The notes under the pieces: generated by a model | Database searches by the model: none | Seen by the model: only the letters and a program-made list of their open reading frames with translations | What the model was told of the DNA's origin: nothing | Translations under genes and position numbers: made by a program | Part shown: positions 19,874-28,701 of the stretch, piece by piece | How the letters are laid out: each line of letters opens with the position of its first letter | How positions within the stretch are numbered: the stretch's first letter is position 1 | Assembly (NCBI RefSeq): GCF_001570885.1 | Contig: NZ_BCSN01000001.1 | Location: 62,001 to 126,000, forward strand | Direction of reading: 5' to 3' | Source: Micrococcus lylae NBRC 15355 | GTDB lineage: Bacteria; Actinomycetota; Actinomycetes; Actinomycetales; Micrococcaceae | DNA length: 64,000 nucleotides

Positions 19874-20758
19874 GTGGCGAACCCGGTGATGAACAGCCGC
19901 AACTTCCAGGAGCAGATGGGCGGCGGACAGCAGCCCGGCTGGTACGGCGGCGGTCAGCAGACCCAGCAGAACCCCTACGTGCAGCAGGGGCAGGGCGGCC
20001 AGCAGTACCAGGACCAGTACGCGGCCACCCAGTACGCCCAGCAGCAGGGGCGCGAGCAGCGTCTCGAGGACATGTACAACGCCCCGGCCGCCCACGCGGG
20101 CGACACCGGCCGCATGACCTACAACGACATCATCGGCAAGACCGGCATGTGCCTGGTCCTGGTGGTCGTCGGCGCCGTCGTCGGCTGGATGTTCCCGAGC
20201 ATCGGCATCGTCGGCGCGATCGTCGGCCTCGTGCTCGGCCTGGTCAACTCCTTCAAGAAGGAGCCGTCCGCTCCGCTGATCCTGGCCTACGCCGGCGCGC
20301 AGGGCCTGTTCCTCGGCGCCCTGTCCATGATGTTGGAGTACCAGTTCTCCGGCATCGTGATCCAGGCCGTCCTGGCGACCCTCTCCGTGTTCGCCGTCGT
20401 GCTGGCCCTGTACTCCTCGGGCAAGTTCCGCCCGACCCCGAAGATGACCAAGATCTTCATGGTCGCCATGCTCGGCTACCTGGCGTTCTGCCTCGTGAAC
20501 CTCGTGGTGTCCCTGCTGGGCGTCACCGACGGCATGTTCGGCCTGCGTGACGGTCCGATCGGCCTGATCATCGGCGCCATCGCCGTGCTGCTGGCCTCCT
20601 ACTCGCTGGTCATGGACTTCAGCATGGCGGAGCAGGGCGTCCGCAACGGCGCCCCGCAGAAGTACTCCTGGACCGTGGCGTTCGGCCTGACCGTCACCCT
20701 GATCTGGCTGTACGTGGAGATTCTGCGCATCATCGCGATCCTGCGCAGCAACGACTGA
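19874..20758 (+). CDS. Bax inhibitor-1/YccA family membrane protein
   Basis: A 294-aa protein. Residues 12-70 are a Gln/Gly/Tyr-rich soluble tail (QQPGWYGGGQQTQ and similar); residues 85-290 hold seven predicted helices of the transmembrane Bax inhibitor fold, with YAGAQGLFLGAL and a C-terminal WLYVEILRIIAILR segment. Family members act as membrane proton/calcium leak or stress proteins; no specific role can be given. GTG 19874 has GAAGGAG 6 nt upstream, which decides against longer in-frame starts. It is monocistronic between its own promoter and a strong hairpin. Confidence 0.88.
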   Translation: MANPVMNSRNFQEQMGGGQQPGWYGGGQQTQQNPYVQQGQGGQQYQDQYAATQYAQQQGREQRLEDMYNAPAAHAGDTGRMTYNDIIGKTGMCLVLVVVGAVVGWMFPSIGIVGAIVGLVLGLVNSFKKEPSAPLILAYAGAQGLFLGALSMMLEYQFSGIVIQAVLATLSVFAVVLALYSSGKFRPTPKMTKIFMVAMLGYLAFCLVNLVVSLLGVTDGMFGLRDGPIGLIIGAIAVLLASYSLVMDFSMAEQGVRNGAPQKYSWTVAFGLTVTLIWLYVEILRIIAILRSND

Positions 20759-20796
20759 CACGCAGAGCCCGGGCGGCACCCGCCGCCTCCGGCCCC

Positions 20797-20827
20797 GGAG
20801 CCCCCGTCCTCCCCGGACGGGGGCTCC
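20797..20827 (+). terminator. Hairpin terminator after the Bax inhibitor gene
   Basis: Perfect 12-bp stem, arms 20797-20808 and 20816-20827, with a 7-nt loop. Confidence 0.75.
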
Positions 20828-20908
20828 GTCGTGTCTGGGGATGTGGGAGGCGGACGTGAGGCTGTCCACAGTCCGGGCCGCGGGGTCGCCCCGCCGCGCG
20901 CACAGGCG

Positions 20909-20914
20909 TAGCCT
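20909..20914 (+). promoter_or_regulatory. Putative -10 (TAGCCT) of the epimerase operon
   Basis: TAGCCT lies 60 nt before GTG 20975; the leader contains GTGAGGAGAG as ribosome binding site. Confidence 0.45.
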
Positions 20915-20974
20915 CAACCAGAGTCCGTTCTCCGGCCGCATCGGTCGGAGAGCACCAGGGGTGAGGAGAGAGAC

Positions 20975-21961
20975 GTGGAGCCGAACGAGCAGGGATCGCT
21001 CGCGGAGGACACCGCCGCCACCGGCATGCAGTACCGCCTGGAGCGGGGTCGCGCCGAAGCGGTCGTGGTGGGCCTGGCCGGCGCGCTGCGCACCTACCGC
21101 GTGGGCGGCGAGGACCTCACCGAGCCCTACGACGAGGACACGATCCCGCCGGCCGGCAACGGCATCCAGATGACTCCCTGGCCCAATCGCGTGGCCGAGG
21201 CGCGCTGGGAGCTGGACGGACGGACCCAGCAGCTGGACGTCACCGAACCCGCCCGTGGCCATGCCAGCCACGGCCTGCTGCGGAACACCCAGCTGATGCT
21301 GGAGTCCAAGACCTCGCACCGGGTGAGTCTGCGCGGCGAGATCCACCCGCAGCACGGCTGGCCCTTCCGCCTCACCCATCGCGTCTCCTACACGCTGGAG
21401 GCGGACGGGGCCCTGACCGTCGCCCAGACGCTCACCAACCACTCGCCCCAGGCCGCCCCCGCCGCCTTCGGCAGCCACCCGTTCCTGCGGCTCGGGGACG
21501 TCCCCTCAGCCGAGCTCACCCTCACCGTGGACGCGGAGCGATGGATCGAGGCCGACCCCCAGACCCTCATCCCGGTGGGCACCCGCGAGGCCGCCGGCAC
21601 CGCATTCGACTTCCGGCAGGGACGGCAGGTGGGCTCCGCTCCGCTCGATGTCTGCCTCACCGGTCTCACCGCTGCGGAGGGCGGCCGGCACGAGGCCCGT
21701 CTCACCGCTGCCGACGGCCGCACCCTGACCCTGTGGTCCGACCCCGTGTTCGCCTACACCCACGTGTTCGTCACGGACCGCCTGCCGGGCCGTGACGCGG
21801 CCGTCGCGGTGGAACCGATGACCGCCCCCGCCGACGCCCTGAACTCAGGACAGGGCCTGCGCTGGCTTGAGCCCGGGCAGAGCCTCACCGGCTCCTGGGG
21901 ACTGATCCCGCCGGCCGGCGAGGACACTGCCGACACCGACGAGAGGACCACCCGCCGATGA
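20975..21961 (+). CDS. Aldose 1-epimerase family protein
   Basis: A 328-aa galactose-mutarotase-like protein that would interconvert alpha and beta anomers of hexoses. Family points: NGIQMTPWPNRVAEARW, the first catalytic-region histidine in ASHGLLRN, AAFGSHPFLRLGD and the glutamate in AVEPMTAPADALNSG. The beta-sandwich fold is expected from the alternating pattern. GTG 20975 follows GAGGAG by 6 nt. Its stop overlaps the next ATG (ATGA), so it heads a three-gene coupled set with the AI-2E permease and the threonine ammonia-lyase. Substrate not identifiable. Confidence 0.88.
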   Translation: MEPNEQGSLAEDTAATGMQYRLERGRAEAVVVGLAGALRTYRVGGEDLTEPYDEDTIPPAGNGIQMTPWPNRVAEARWELDGRTQQLDVTEPARGHASHGLLRNTQLMLESKTSHRVSLRGEIHPQHGWPFRLTHRVSYTLEADGALTVAQTLTNHSPQAAPAAFGSHPFLRLGDVPSAELTLTVDAERWIEADPQTLIPVGTREAAGTAFDFRQGRQVGSAPLDVCLTGLTAAEGGRHEARLTAADGRTLTLWSDPVFAYTHVFVTDRLPGRDAAVAVEPMTAPADALNSGQGLRWLEPGQSLTGSWGLIPPAGEDTADTDERTTRR

Positions 21962-23310
21962 CCACCCCCGCCTCCACCGCACGCCGCGTGGACCGCGACG
22001 TCCCGTACGGCCTGACCGTCGCCGCCGCGTGGTCGTGGCGCGTGATCGTCATCCTTTTCATGGCCGGTGTGCTGATCTGGCTGCTCAGCCACGTCAGCCT
22101 CTTGGTCATCCCGGTGATCGTGGCCGGACTGCTCGCCACGCTGCTGAGTCCGGTCTACCGGTGGATGGTCGGCATGCGGACCCCGCCGATCCTGGCCTCG
22201 CTGCTGTGCGTGCTGCTGTTGATCGTGGTGGTCCTGGGCCTGCTGTTCCTCTCCGGACAGCAGCTGGCGGTGGGCTTCGCGGACATGTCCGAGCAGGTCG
22301 GCCAGGGCATCGAGGCCGGACGTCGCTGGCTCGAGTCCACCGGCATCCCGATGCCGTGGCAGGAGGGCAACGGCGGCTCCAGCGTCCAGGACATCCTCAA
22401 CACCGTGCGGGAGAACTCCAGCACCATCATGGGCGGCGCCATCACCTTCGGCTCCACGGCCGCCAACCTGCTGGCTGGCACCGTCATGGCGCTGTTCACC
22501 CTGATCTTCTTCCTCTACGACGGCGGCCGCATCTGGGCGTTCATGCTGCGCTTCGTCCCGGCCGCCCGCCGGAACGCGATCGACAACGCGGGCCACTCCG
22601 GCTGGCGTGCCCTCGGCTCCTACGTGCGGGTGCAGATCTTCGTGGCCTTCGTGGACGCCGTCGGCATCGGCCTCGGCGCCTGGCTGCTGGGCGTGCCGCT
22701 GGCGTTCCCGCTGGCCGTGCTCGTCTTCCTGGCCTCCTTCATCCCCATGGTCGGCGCGGTCCTGACCGGCGCCCTGGCCGTCCTGCTGGCCCTGATCACC
22801 AACGGCATGTGGAACGCCGTCTTCATGCTCCTGGTGGTGCTGCTCGTCCAGCAGCTCGAGTCCAACGTGCTCCAGCCGCTCGTGATGGGCAAGGCGGTCT
22901 CCCTGCACCCGCTGGCCGTGTTCCTCGCCGTGGCCGGCGGCTCCACCGTCCTCGGCCTGGTCGGCGCCGTGTTCGCCGTGCCGCTGCTGGCCTTCGTCAA
23001 CGCCTTCGTCCGCGGCCTGCAGGGGGACGGACCGCACGTGGGCGTCGACGACGAAGCGCTGACCCTTGAACCGGGCGACGAGGCCCGCAGGCCGGACCCG
23101 GACGGCCAGGACCGCTCCGTGCGCCGGGAGGAGGCCCTCGTGGCCTCGCACGGGATCGCGGCGGAGGAGGCGGCTGTGGACGCCGGCATCGACCCGTCCG
23201 AGCGTCGCCGGGACCGCGAGGACGCGGGCGAGCCCGGCGCCGGCCAGGATGCGGAGCGCGGCGACGACTCCGCAGGCTCCCGCCGCGCCGAGGACGGGGA
23301 CCGCGCATGA
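21958..23310 (+). CDS. AI-2E family transporter (UPF0118)
   Basis: A 450-aa membrane protein of the PF01594 family: paired N-terminal helices, a soluble middle with amphipathic segments (SEQVGQGIEAGRRWLE), a long helix cluster around residues 210-340 containing SFIPMVGAVLTGALA, and QQLESNVLQPLVMGKAVSLHPL, the usual family motif. Residues 355-450 are an acidic hydrophilic tail with no domain. Family members export autoinducer-2, act as Na/H antiporters or have unknown substrates, so function is left open. It overlaps both neighbours by four bases. Confidence 0.88.
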   Translation: MTTPASTARRVDRDVPYGLTVAAAWSWRVIVILFMAGVLIWLLSHVSLLVIPVIVAGLLATLLSPVYRWMVGMRTPPILASLLCVLLLIVVVLGLLFLSGQQLAVGFADMSEQVGQGIEAGRRWLESTGIPMPWQEGNGGSSVQDILNTVRENSSTIMGGAITFGSTAANLLAGTVMALFTLIFFLYDGGRIWAFMLRFVPAARRNAIDNAGHSGWRALGSYVRVQIFVAFVDAVGIGLGAWLLGVPLAFPLAVLVFLASFIPMVGAVLTGALAVLLALITNGMWNAVFMLLVVLLVQQLESNVLQPLVMGKAVSLHPLAVFLAVAGGSTVLGLVGAVFAVPLLAFVNAFVRGLQGDGPHVGVDDEALTLEPGDEARRPDPDGQDRSVRREEALVASHGIAAEEAAVDAGIDPSERRRDREDAGEPGAGQDAERGDDSAGSRRAEDGDRA

Positions 23311-24686
23311 GCATCGCCCGCCGTCGCCCCCGTCCTGACGAGCTGCCCCGGTGGGTCCGCCCGGCCGTGCCCGCCGGTACCGGCGCGACGTCGCAGGCCT
23401 CTGCGTCCGGCGTCGGCTCCGGCTCCGGCGCGCAGTCCGGCGCCGCCCCCACGCTGCCGGTGACCCTGGCCGACGTCCGGGCCGCCGCCGAGACCCTGCG
23501 GGACACCGCCCTGACCACCCCGCTGCTCACCGCCCGCGCCCTCGGCCGGGACGTGGGCACCGAGGTCTACTACAAGTGCGAGAACCTGCAGCGGGCAGGC
23601 TCCTTCAAGGTCCGCGGCGCCTATGTCCGGATGGCGCTGCTGACGGAGGAGGAGAAGTCCCGCGGCGTCGTGGCCGCCTCCGCCGGCAACCACGCCCAGG
23701 GTGTGGCGCTGGCCGCCCGCCGGCTCGGCATCCATGCGCGCATCGTGATGCCGCGGGGCGTGGCCCTGCCGAAGCTGCAGGCCACCCGGGACCACGGTGC
23801 CGAGGTCGTGCTCTACGGCACCACCGTGGACGAGTCCCTCGCCGAGGCCGAGCGCTACGCGGAGGAGACCGGCGCGGTCTTCATCCATCCTTTCGACAAC
23901 CCGGCGATCATCGCCGGGCAGGGCACCGTGGGCCTCGAGATCCTCGAGCAGCTGCCGGACGTGGACACCGTGATCATGGCGATCGGCGGCGGCGGTCTGC
24001 TGGCCGGGGCGGCGATCGCTCTCAAGGAGTCCGCCTGCGAGGCCGGACGTGAGATCCAGGTGATCGGCGTACAGGCCTCGGACGCGGCCGCCTACGTCAG
24101 CTCGCTCGAGGCGGGGAGCGTGCAGTCCCTGCAGGGCGTGAGCACCATCGCCGACGGCATCGCGGTGGGCCGTCCGGGGGCCGTGCCGTTCGAGGTCATC
24201 AGTTCCCTGGTGGACGCCGTGGTGACCGTGACCGACGACGAGATCGCCGAGGCCATCGTGCACCTGATGGAGCGTTCGAAGCTCGTGGTGGAGCCCGCCG
24301 GCGCCGTCGGTGCGGCCGCACTGCTCTCCGGGCGCGTGGGCGCCCTGGGGATGGACCTCGGCAAGACCGCCGTGGTGCTCTCCGGCGGGAACATCGACCC
24401 GATGCTCATGCTCAAGTCCATCCAGGTCGGCCTCGCCTCCAACGGCCGCTACATGGGCGTGCGCATCCCGTTGCGGGACCGCACCGGCGAGCTCGCCACC
24501 ATCTCCCGGCTCATCGCGGACGCCGAGGCGAACGTGGTCCGCGTGGACCACACCCGCGTGGGCCCGGAGTTCTCCATGGGCGGCGTGCACATCACCATCG
24601 ACATGGAGACCCGCGGGCACGAGCACTCCGAGCACGTGCTCGCCGCGCTGCGCGAGGCCGGCTACGCCCCCGAGCAGCTGTACTGA
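23307..24686 (+). CDS. ilvA: Threonine ammonia-lyase (threonine dehydratase) with C-terminal ACT domain
   Basis: A 459-aa PLP enzyme that turns threonine into 2-oxobutanoate and ammonia, the entry step to isoleucine. The PLP lysine is K101 in GSFKVRGAY; the phosphate-binding glycine loop is GGGGLLAG; SAGNHAQGVA and the C-terminal AVVLSGGNID are present. Residues about 385-459 form one ACT-like regulatory domain (RTGELATISRLIADAEANV), as in the short TdcB-like type rather than the two-domain E. coli IlvA. The first 48 residues are low complexity. Start is coupled to the upstream gene (ATGA). The last codons are duplicated just downstream (24692-24705). Confidence 0.92.
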   Translation: MSIARRRPRPDELPRWVRPAVPAGTGATSQASASGVGSGSGAQSGAAPTLPVTLADVRAAAETLRDTALTTPLLTARALGRDVGTEVYYKCENLQRAGSFKVRGAYVRMALLTEEEKSRGVVAASAGNHAQGVALAARRLGIHARIVMPRGVALPKLQATRDHGAEVVLYGTTVDESLAEAERYAEETGAVFIHPFDNPAIIAGQGTVGLEILEQLPDVDTVIMAIGGGGLLAGAAIALKESACEAGREIQVIGVQASDAAAYVSSLEAGSVQSLQGVSTIADGIAVGRPGAVPFEVISSLVDAVVTVTDDEIAEAIVHLMERSKLVVEPAGAVGAAALLSGRVGALGMDLGKTAVVLSGGNIDPMLMLKSIQVGLASNGRYMGVRIPLRDRTGELATISRLIADAEANVVRVDHTRVGPEFSMGGVHITIDMETRGHEHSEHVLAALREAGYAPEQLY

Positions 24687-24705
24687 CGCCGGCAGCTGTA
24701 CTGAC
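24674..24705 (+). repeat. 14-bp direct duplication spanning the ilvA stop codon
   Basis: GCAGCTGTACTGAC occurs at 24674-24687 (last codons and stop of ilvA) and again at 24692-24705, offset 18 bp. Confidence 0.85.
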
Positions 24706-24725
24706 ACCGACCGCCGCGCACACGA

Positions 24726-24759
24726 CGAGGGCCGCACCGGACATCCGGTGCGGCCCTCG
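24726..24759. terminator. Bidirectional hairpin between ilvA and the GPP34 gene
   Basis: Arms 24726-24741 and 24744-24759 are perfectly complementary over about 15 bp with a tiny loop, placed between two convergent genes. Confidence 0.8.
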
Positions 24760-24808
24760 CGGCGTCACGGCGTCGGGGGACTCGGCCCCTGTCACCCGGC
24801 GATGCGAC

Positions 24809-25621
24809 TCAGTGCTCGGCCTTCTGCGGGCCGGCGGCCTGCTTGGCCTTCGCCGCCTTCTCGGCCTCCTGCTCGGCGGCGTGGGACTTCGCGGCGGCCT
24901 CGTCCACCGTGGCGGCGCGCTCGGTGTCCTCGGCCGGGCTGCCGGAGGAGGCGTCCTCGTGGCTCTGCAGGGTCTCAAGCGTGGCCGGGAGGGCTGCGGC
25001 GGCGGTGTTGCCGGCGAAGGAGGAGGTGGCGGCACGCAGGGCGCGCACGTGGCGGTCGTCCCGGGTGAGGCGGTTGATGCGGCGGCTGAGCTCACGGCGG
25101 CCGTGCTCGGCCTCGGCGCCGGGGATGAGCACACGGGCGATGTTCAGCGCGTCCAGGGTGCCCAGCAGCAGGGAGGTGGACGGGGTCATCGCCGCCTCGG
25201 AGTGAAGAGCGGTGCGGACCTCGTCGATCACCTCGTCGCGGGCGCGGGTGGACTCCGGGCGGATCTCGGTGTTGAGCAGGCCCTTCTTCTCCTTCACGAG
25301 CGTGCCGCGCTCGATCAGGTGCTTCTCCAACGGCTTCTGCACGGCCGGCTTGCCCTTCTTCACGAGGGCGTGAAGCGGTGTGCCGTCCAGGCCGTCGACC
25401 TGACCCAGCACGGCATCCAGGACCGGGTGGCCGGTGGTGCCTGCGGACACGACGCGCACGCGGGCCTGCGCCGGCTCCGCGTCCTGCTCGACGGCCACGA
25501 TCCCGGCGTCGGCCAGGTCGACCAGCGCGGCGGCGGCGAGGGCGTTCTTGTGCGCTTTCGGGGACTCGACGGTGCCGTCCGGGCGGGTCAGCATCAGGTG
25601 CATCTTCTCAACGGTGAGCAT
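24809..25621 (-). CDS. GPP34/GOLPH3 family phosphoprotein
   Basis: A 270-aa soluble protein. Residues 1-205 match the helical GPP34 (Golgi phosphoprotein 3, Vps74) family: an opening strand LMLTRPDGTV, an ALAAAALVDLADAGIV helix, then VLDAVLGQV, HLIERGTLVKEK and a DEVRTAL helix. Eukaryotic members bind phosphatidylinositol-4-phosphate; many Actinobacteria carry copies of unknown function. The last 65 residues are an Ala/Glu/Lys-rich disordered tail. ATG 25621 is fixed by a TAGGTT -10 ending 6 nt upstream. It is a single gene bounded by hairpins on both sides. Confidence 0.85.
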   Translation of the reverse strand: MLTVEKMHLMLTRPDGTVESPKAHKNALAAAALVDLADAGIVAVEQDAEPAQARVRVVSAGTTGHPVLDAVLGQVDGLDGTPLHALVKKGKPAVQKPLEKHLIERGTLVKEKKGLLNTEIRPESTRARDEVIDEVRTALHSEAAMTPSTSLLLGTLDALNIARVLIPGAEAEHGRRELSRRINRLTRDDRHVRALRAATSSFAGNTAAAALPATLETLQSHEDASSGSPAEDTERAATVDEAAAKSHAAEQEAEKAAKAKQAAGPQKAEH

Positions 25622-25627
25622 GCACTC

Positions 25628-25633
25628 AACCTA
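25628..25633 (-). promoter_or_regulatory. Putative -10 of the GPP34 gene (TAGGTT), leaderless
   Basis: Minus-strand TAGGTT, 6 nt, then ATG 25621. Confidence 0.5.
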
Positions 25634-25711
25634 GCAGTGGGCACCGGGCTCGGCAGAGCCCGGGCGCACGGTACGTCCCCGGGTGCTCGTCCTCCCGGCC
25701 CCGCCCGCTGT

Positions 25712-25783
25712 ACGACGACGGCCCCTTGCCCTCCCGTCCACGGCAGGTGCCGCGGAACGGGGGAGGGGAGGGGCCGTCGTCGT
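25712..25783 (-). terminator. Long inverted repeat after greA built on two copies of the 12-mer
   Basis: ACGACGACGGCC at 25712 and GGCCGTCGTCGT ending at 25783 open a stem that continues for about 23 bp with one bulge. It follows greA and faces the GPP34 promoter. Confidence 0.7.
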
Positions 25784-25823
25784 GGGTCCGTCCGGCAGGG
25801 ACGGTCGCCTCACGGGGAGGGGA

Positions 25824-26318
25824 TCAGGCGCGGTAGAGCTGGACGTCCAGGATCTCGACCGTGATCTCCTTGCCGTTCGGGGCCGTGTAGGAGACCTTCT
25901 CACCCTTCTTGGCGCCGTTGATGGCCTCGCCGAGCGGGGAGCGCTCGGAGTAGACATCGAGCTTCTCGCCGTCGTCGGCGATCTCGCGGGAGCCGAAGAG
26001 GAAGGTCATCTCGTCGCCGGCGACGGTCGCCTTCACCACGGTTCCCGGGTGCACGTGGCCGTCGTTCTCGGCGGCCTCGCCCACGGTGGCGGTCTCGAGG
26101 AGGTGCTTGAGCTCGGCGATGCGGCCCTCGTTCTTGGACTGCTCCTCGCGGGCGGCGTGGTAGCCGCCGTTCTCCTTCAGATCGCCCTCCTCGCGGGCGG
26201 CCTCGATGCGGTCGATGATCTCCTGGCGGTACGGGCCGGAGATGTGCTCGAGCTCCTTGGAGAGGCGGTCGTAGGCCTCCTGGGTGAGCCACGGGGCGTC
26301 GGCAGAGTTCGTGGTCAT
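25824..26318 (-). CDS. greA: Transcription elongation factor GreA
   Basis: A 164-aa factor that binds the RNA polymerase secondary channel and stimulates cleavage of backtracked transcripts. The N-terminal coiled coil (YRQEIIDRIEAAREEGDLKENGGYHAAREEQ) contains the DLKENGGY tip motif with the acidic residues that hold Mg at the active centre; the C-terminal FKBP-like domain has the SERSPLGEAINGAKKGE motif. ATG 26318 follows GAAGGAG by 7 nt, ruling out the longer in-frame start. The order greA-DUF4307-mca is the same as in mycobacteria. A TATAGT hexamer at 26513-26518 suggests a leader of about 190 nt. Confidence 0.96.
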   Translation of the reverse strand: MTTNSADAPWLTQEAYDRLSKELEHISGPYRQEIIDRIEAAREEGDLKENGGYHAAREEQSKNEGRIAELKHLLETATVGEAAENDGHVHPGTVVKATVAGDEMTFLFGSREIADDGEKLDVYSERSPLGEAINGAKKGEKVSYTAPNGKEITVEILDVQLYRA

Positions 26319-26512
26319 GCTGACTCCTTCCATTCGGGTCGGTGCCCGGTTCTTCGTCAGGCACTCGTGGGCGTCGGCGCCTGCACTGCCTGCAGATGAC
26401 AAGAACCCCGCCGGTGTGTCCGGGCCGTGCGGTCCGCGGTCCGTTCCTCGACCACGTTCCGACGTCCACCGAGAGACACATGCGTTCGGCGGGGCAGAAA
26501 GCGCTGGGTCCG

Positions 26513-26518
26513 ACTATA
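26513..26518 (-). promoter_or_regulatory. Putative -10 of greA (TATAGT)
   Basis: Minus-strand TATAGT, the closest match to TATAAT seen in the window. No other feature is seen in the 281-bp gap 26319-26599; the implied leader of about 190 nt shows no obvious structure to me. Confidence 0.45.
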
Positions 26519-26599
26519 CCAAGTGGGGTGAGCCACAGGGATCTGTGACGGCCCTGAGCCGCCCTTGTCAGCCGCGGGCGAAACCCCGGTGGGGGCGCG

Positions 26600-27067
26600 T
26601 CAGAGCGAGCGGCAGGTGTGGACCACGCCGGTGTTGCCGCGGACCACGGTGCGCACGTCCACGGTGTAGGTCCAGGTGTCGTCGCCGGGGGCGGAGCGCT
26701 GCTCCGGCTCGAGCCCTGAGACCAGCACGGTGCGGAAGCCGACGGGGGCTGCCTGGGCGTCCTGGACCTCCACGTCGCACTCGGCCTGGGTGTCCGCAGG
26801 CGCGCTGACCTGGAAGGTGACGCGGGTCAGGTGGTCGTCCACCACCTCGAAGCCCACATCCTTGTAGGTGATCTTGCCGATGGAGGTGGAGAGCGCGAAC
26901 CAGGCGGTGACCAGAACCGCCGCCACGACCGCGAGGGCGGCCACCAGACGCACACGCCGCGAGACCCCTGCGGACGGGCGCCGTTGAGCGCCTCCGTAGC
27001 GGTTGGCTAGGCTTTCGTCCGGCGTGTCGCCGGTGGAGGCGTGCGGTGCAGCGGTGGGAGAGGCCAT
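26600..27067 (-). CDS. DUF4307 membrane protein
   Basis: A 155-aa protein: about 42 hydrophilic residues, one membrane helix (VRLVAALAVVAAVLVTAWFAL) and an extracytoplasmic beta-rich domain of about 85 residues (GFEVVDDHLTRVTFQVS, TVLVSGLEP) ending in CRSL. This is the DUF4307 family found between greA and mca in Actinobacteria; function unknown. ATG 27067 is fixed by TAGGCT ending 7 nt upstream. It has a pair of cysteines (about residues 112 and 152) that could form a disulfide. Confidence 0.85.
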   Translation of the reverse strand: MASPTAAPHASTGDTPDESLANRYGGAQRRPSAGVSRRVRLVAALAVVAAVLVTAWFALSTSIGKITYKDVGFEVVDDHLTRVTFQVSAPADTQAECDVEVQDAQAAPVGFRTVLVSGLEPEQRSAPGDDTWTYTVDVRTVVRGNTGVVHTCRSL

Positions 27068-27074
27068 CGGCACC

Positions 27075-27080
27075 AGCCTA
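27075..27080 (-). promoter_or_regulatory. Putative -10 of the DUF4307 gene (TAGGCT), leaderless
   Basis: Minus-strand TAGGCT, 7 nt, then ATG 27067. Confidence 0.55.
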
Positions 27081-27171
27081 CCGTCGGGCGGACCCGCGCC
27101 GCGTTGCCCCACGGCATCGTGACGGGTCCGGCCAGGCCGCCGCACATCCGTTCCCGTCAGGAGTCCCGCCC

Positions 27172-28233
27172 GTGAGCGACAAGCACACCGCAGACCCGGC
27201 CGTCCCCTCGGCCGGTGGCATCCCGGTCGGCCACACCGGCCGCCACAGCGTCTCGGAGGCGGTGGAGGCGCGCCCGGGCGCCACCGTGCCGCCGTCCCCG
27301 GGCCTGCGCCTGATGGCCGTGCACGCGCACCCGGACGACGAGTCCTCGAAGGGCGCCGCCATGATGGCCGCCTACGTGGACGCCGGGGCCGAGGTCATGG
27401 TGGTCACCTGCACCGGCGGCGAGGCCGGAGACCTGCTGAACCCGCTCTACGAGGACACCGTGGCCTGCGACCGGGACATCACCGCGGTGCGCCGCGTGGA
27501 GATGGCGGAGGCCCAGGCCGCCCTCGGTGTGGAGCACGAGTGGCTGGGCTTCCACGACTCCGGTCTGCCGGAGGGCGACCCCGTCCCGGAGCTGCCGGCG
27601 AACTGCTTCGCCATGACCCCGCTGGAGACCGCCGCCCTGCCGCTGGTCTCGCTGATCCGCCGCTTCCGCCCGCACGTGCTGATCTCCTATGACGAGGTGG
27701 GCGGCTACCCGCATCCGGACCACGTGATGTCCCACAAGGTCACCGTGGAGGCCTACCGCGCTGCGGGCCTGGCGGACGAGTACCCGGAGGCGGGGGAGCC
27801 GTGGGAGATCTCCAAGCTCTACTACGACCGCGCCTTCAACCCTGCGAAGTTCCGCACCCTGCACGAGGCCTACACGGCCGCCGGCGAGGACTCCCCGTTC
27901 GCCGACCGCCTCGGCTGGTACGAGAAGATGGAGCGCCTCCGCGAGGTTCGCGCCCGGCAGGCCGCCGGCGAGGACATCCCGGACCCGGAGGACGCCCCGG
28001 CCTGGTTCATCCCGGACCACGCCGTCACCACGCAGATCCCCGTGGCCGACTACCTGGAGCGCAGGGACGCCGCGCTGCGTGCCCACCGCACCCAGGTGGA
28101 CCCCACCGGCTTCTTCTTCGCCGCCCGCAACGAGGTGCTGCGCGAAGCCTGGCCGTGGGAGGACTACGTGCTGATCGACTCCCGCGTGGAGGTCGACCTG
28201 CCGGAGCACGACCTCTTCAACGGCGTCCGCTGA
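27172..28233 (+). CDS. mca: Mycothiol S-conjugate amidase
   Basis: A 353-aa zinc amidase of the LmbE/PIG-L family that cleaves mycothiol adducts of toxins so that the mercapturate can be exported. Zinc ligands are seen in HAHPDDESSKGA and HPDHVMSH; TCTGGEAGDLLNP is the usual Mca stretch. It is related to the MshB deacetylase, but the context (greA, DUF4307, small membrane protein) is that of mca. GTG 27172 has CAGGAG 8 nt upstream; the first 42 residues before LRLMAVHAHP are extra compared with usual family members. It implies that the organism makes mycothiol. Confidence 0.9.
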   Translation: MSDKHTADPAVPSAGGIPVGHTGRHSVSEAVEARPGATVPPSPGLRLMAVHAHPDDESSKGAAMMAAYVDAGAEVMVVTCTGGEAGDLLNPLYEDTVACDRDITAVRRVEMAEAQAALGVEHEWLGFHDSGLPEGDPVPELPANCFAMTPLETAALPLVSLIRRFRPHVLISYDEVGGYPHPDHVMSHKVTVEAYRAAGLADEYPEAGEPWEISKLYYDRAFNPAKFRTLHEAYTAAGEDSPFADRLGWYEKMERLREVRARQAAGEDIPDPEDAPAWFIPDHAVTTQIPVADYLERRDAALRAHRTQVDPTGFFFAARNEVLREAWPWEDYVLIDSRVEVDLPEHDLFNGVR

Positions 28234-28244
28234 CGGCTCGCCGG

Positions 28245-28250
28245 TAGACT
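28245..28250 (+). promoter_or_regulatory. Putative -10 (TAGACT) of the small membrane protein gene, leaderless
   Basis: TAGACT, 8 nt, then GTG 28259; only 12 bp after the mca stop. Confidence 0.55.
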
Positions 28251-28258
28251 GGACCGCT

Positions 28259-28654
28259 GTGACGACCTGGACCTGTCTGAACTCCGCCCTGCTCACGCTG
28301 CAGGCGCAGGCGCCCTCCCCCGCGGTGCCGGAGCCGAGCCTGCGCCCCGGCCTGGACGAGGCCGACATCACCCCGGGCGTGGTGGGCTTCCTGTTCACCG
28401 CGCTGATGGTGGTCATGGCGATCATCGTGCTGCGTCTGATGGTGCGCTCCGTGCGCCGCGTGCAGCTGCGCTCGCCCGAGGCCGAGGAGATGCTCGTCGA
28501 GCGCAACCAGCCGCGCCTGACGGCGGAGCAGCGCACCGCCGGCGAGGGCATCGATGCCTCCGGTGAGGACCGCCTGCAGCGCCTGCGCAAGAAGTACCCG
28601 GGCTACCTGGACGAGCCCACCCCGGAGCCGCAGGAGCCGGACACCGGCCGCTGA
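28259..28654 (+). CDS. Small single-helix membrane protein downstream of mca
   Basis: A 131-aa protein with a short N-terminal segment, one membrane helix (VGFLFTALMVVMAIIVLRLMV, about residues 42-62), a basic stop-transfer region (RSVRRVQLR) and a charged C-terminus ending in acidic Pro/Glu repeats. A protein of this type follows mca in other Actinobacteria. The topology suggests a cytoplasmic C-terminus. No function can be assigned. The start is supported by the leaderless-type -10. Confidence 0.75.
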   Translation: MTTWTCLNSALLTLQAQAPSPAVPEPSLRPGLDEADITPGVVGFLFTALMVVMAIIVLRLMVRSVRRVQLRSPEAEEMLVERNQPRLTAEQRTAGEGIDASGEDRLQRLRKKYPGYLDEPTPEPQEPDTGR

Positions 28655-28701
28655 GTCTCCACCCCTGATGCGCTGAGGGCGGAGGGCTGCCACGGCCCGG
28701 C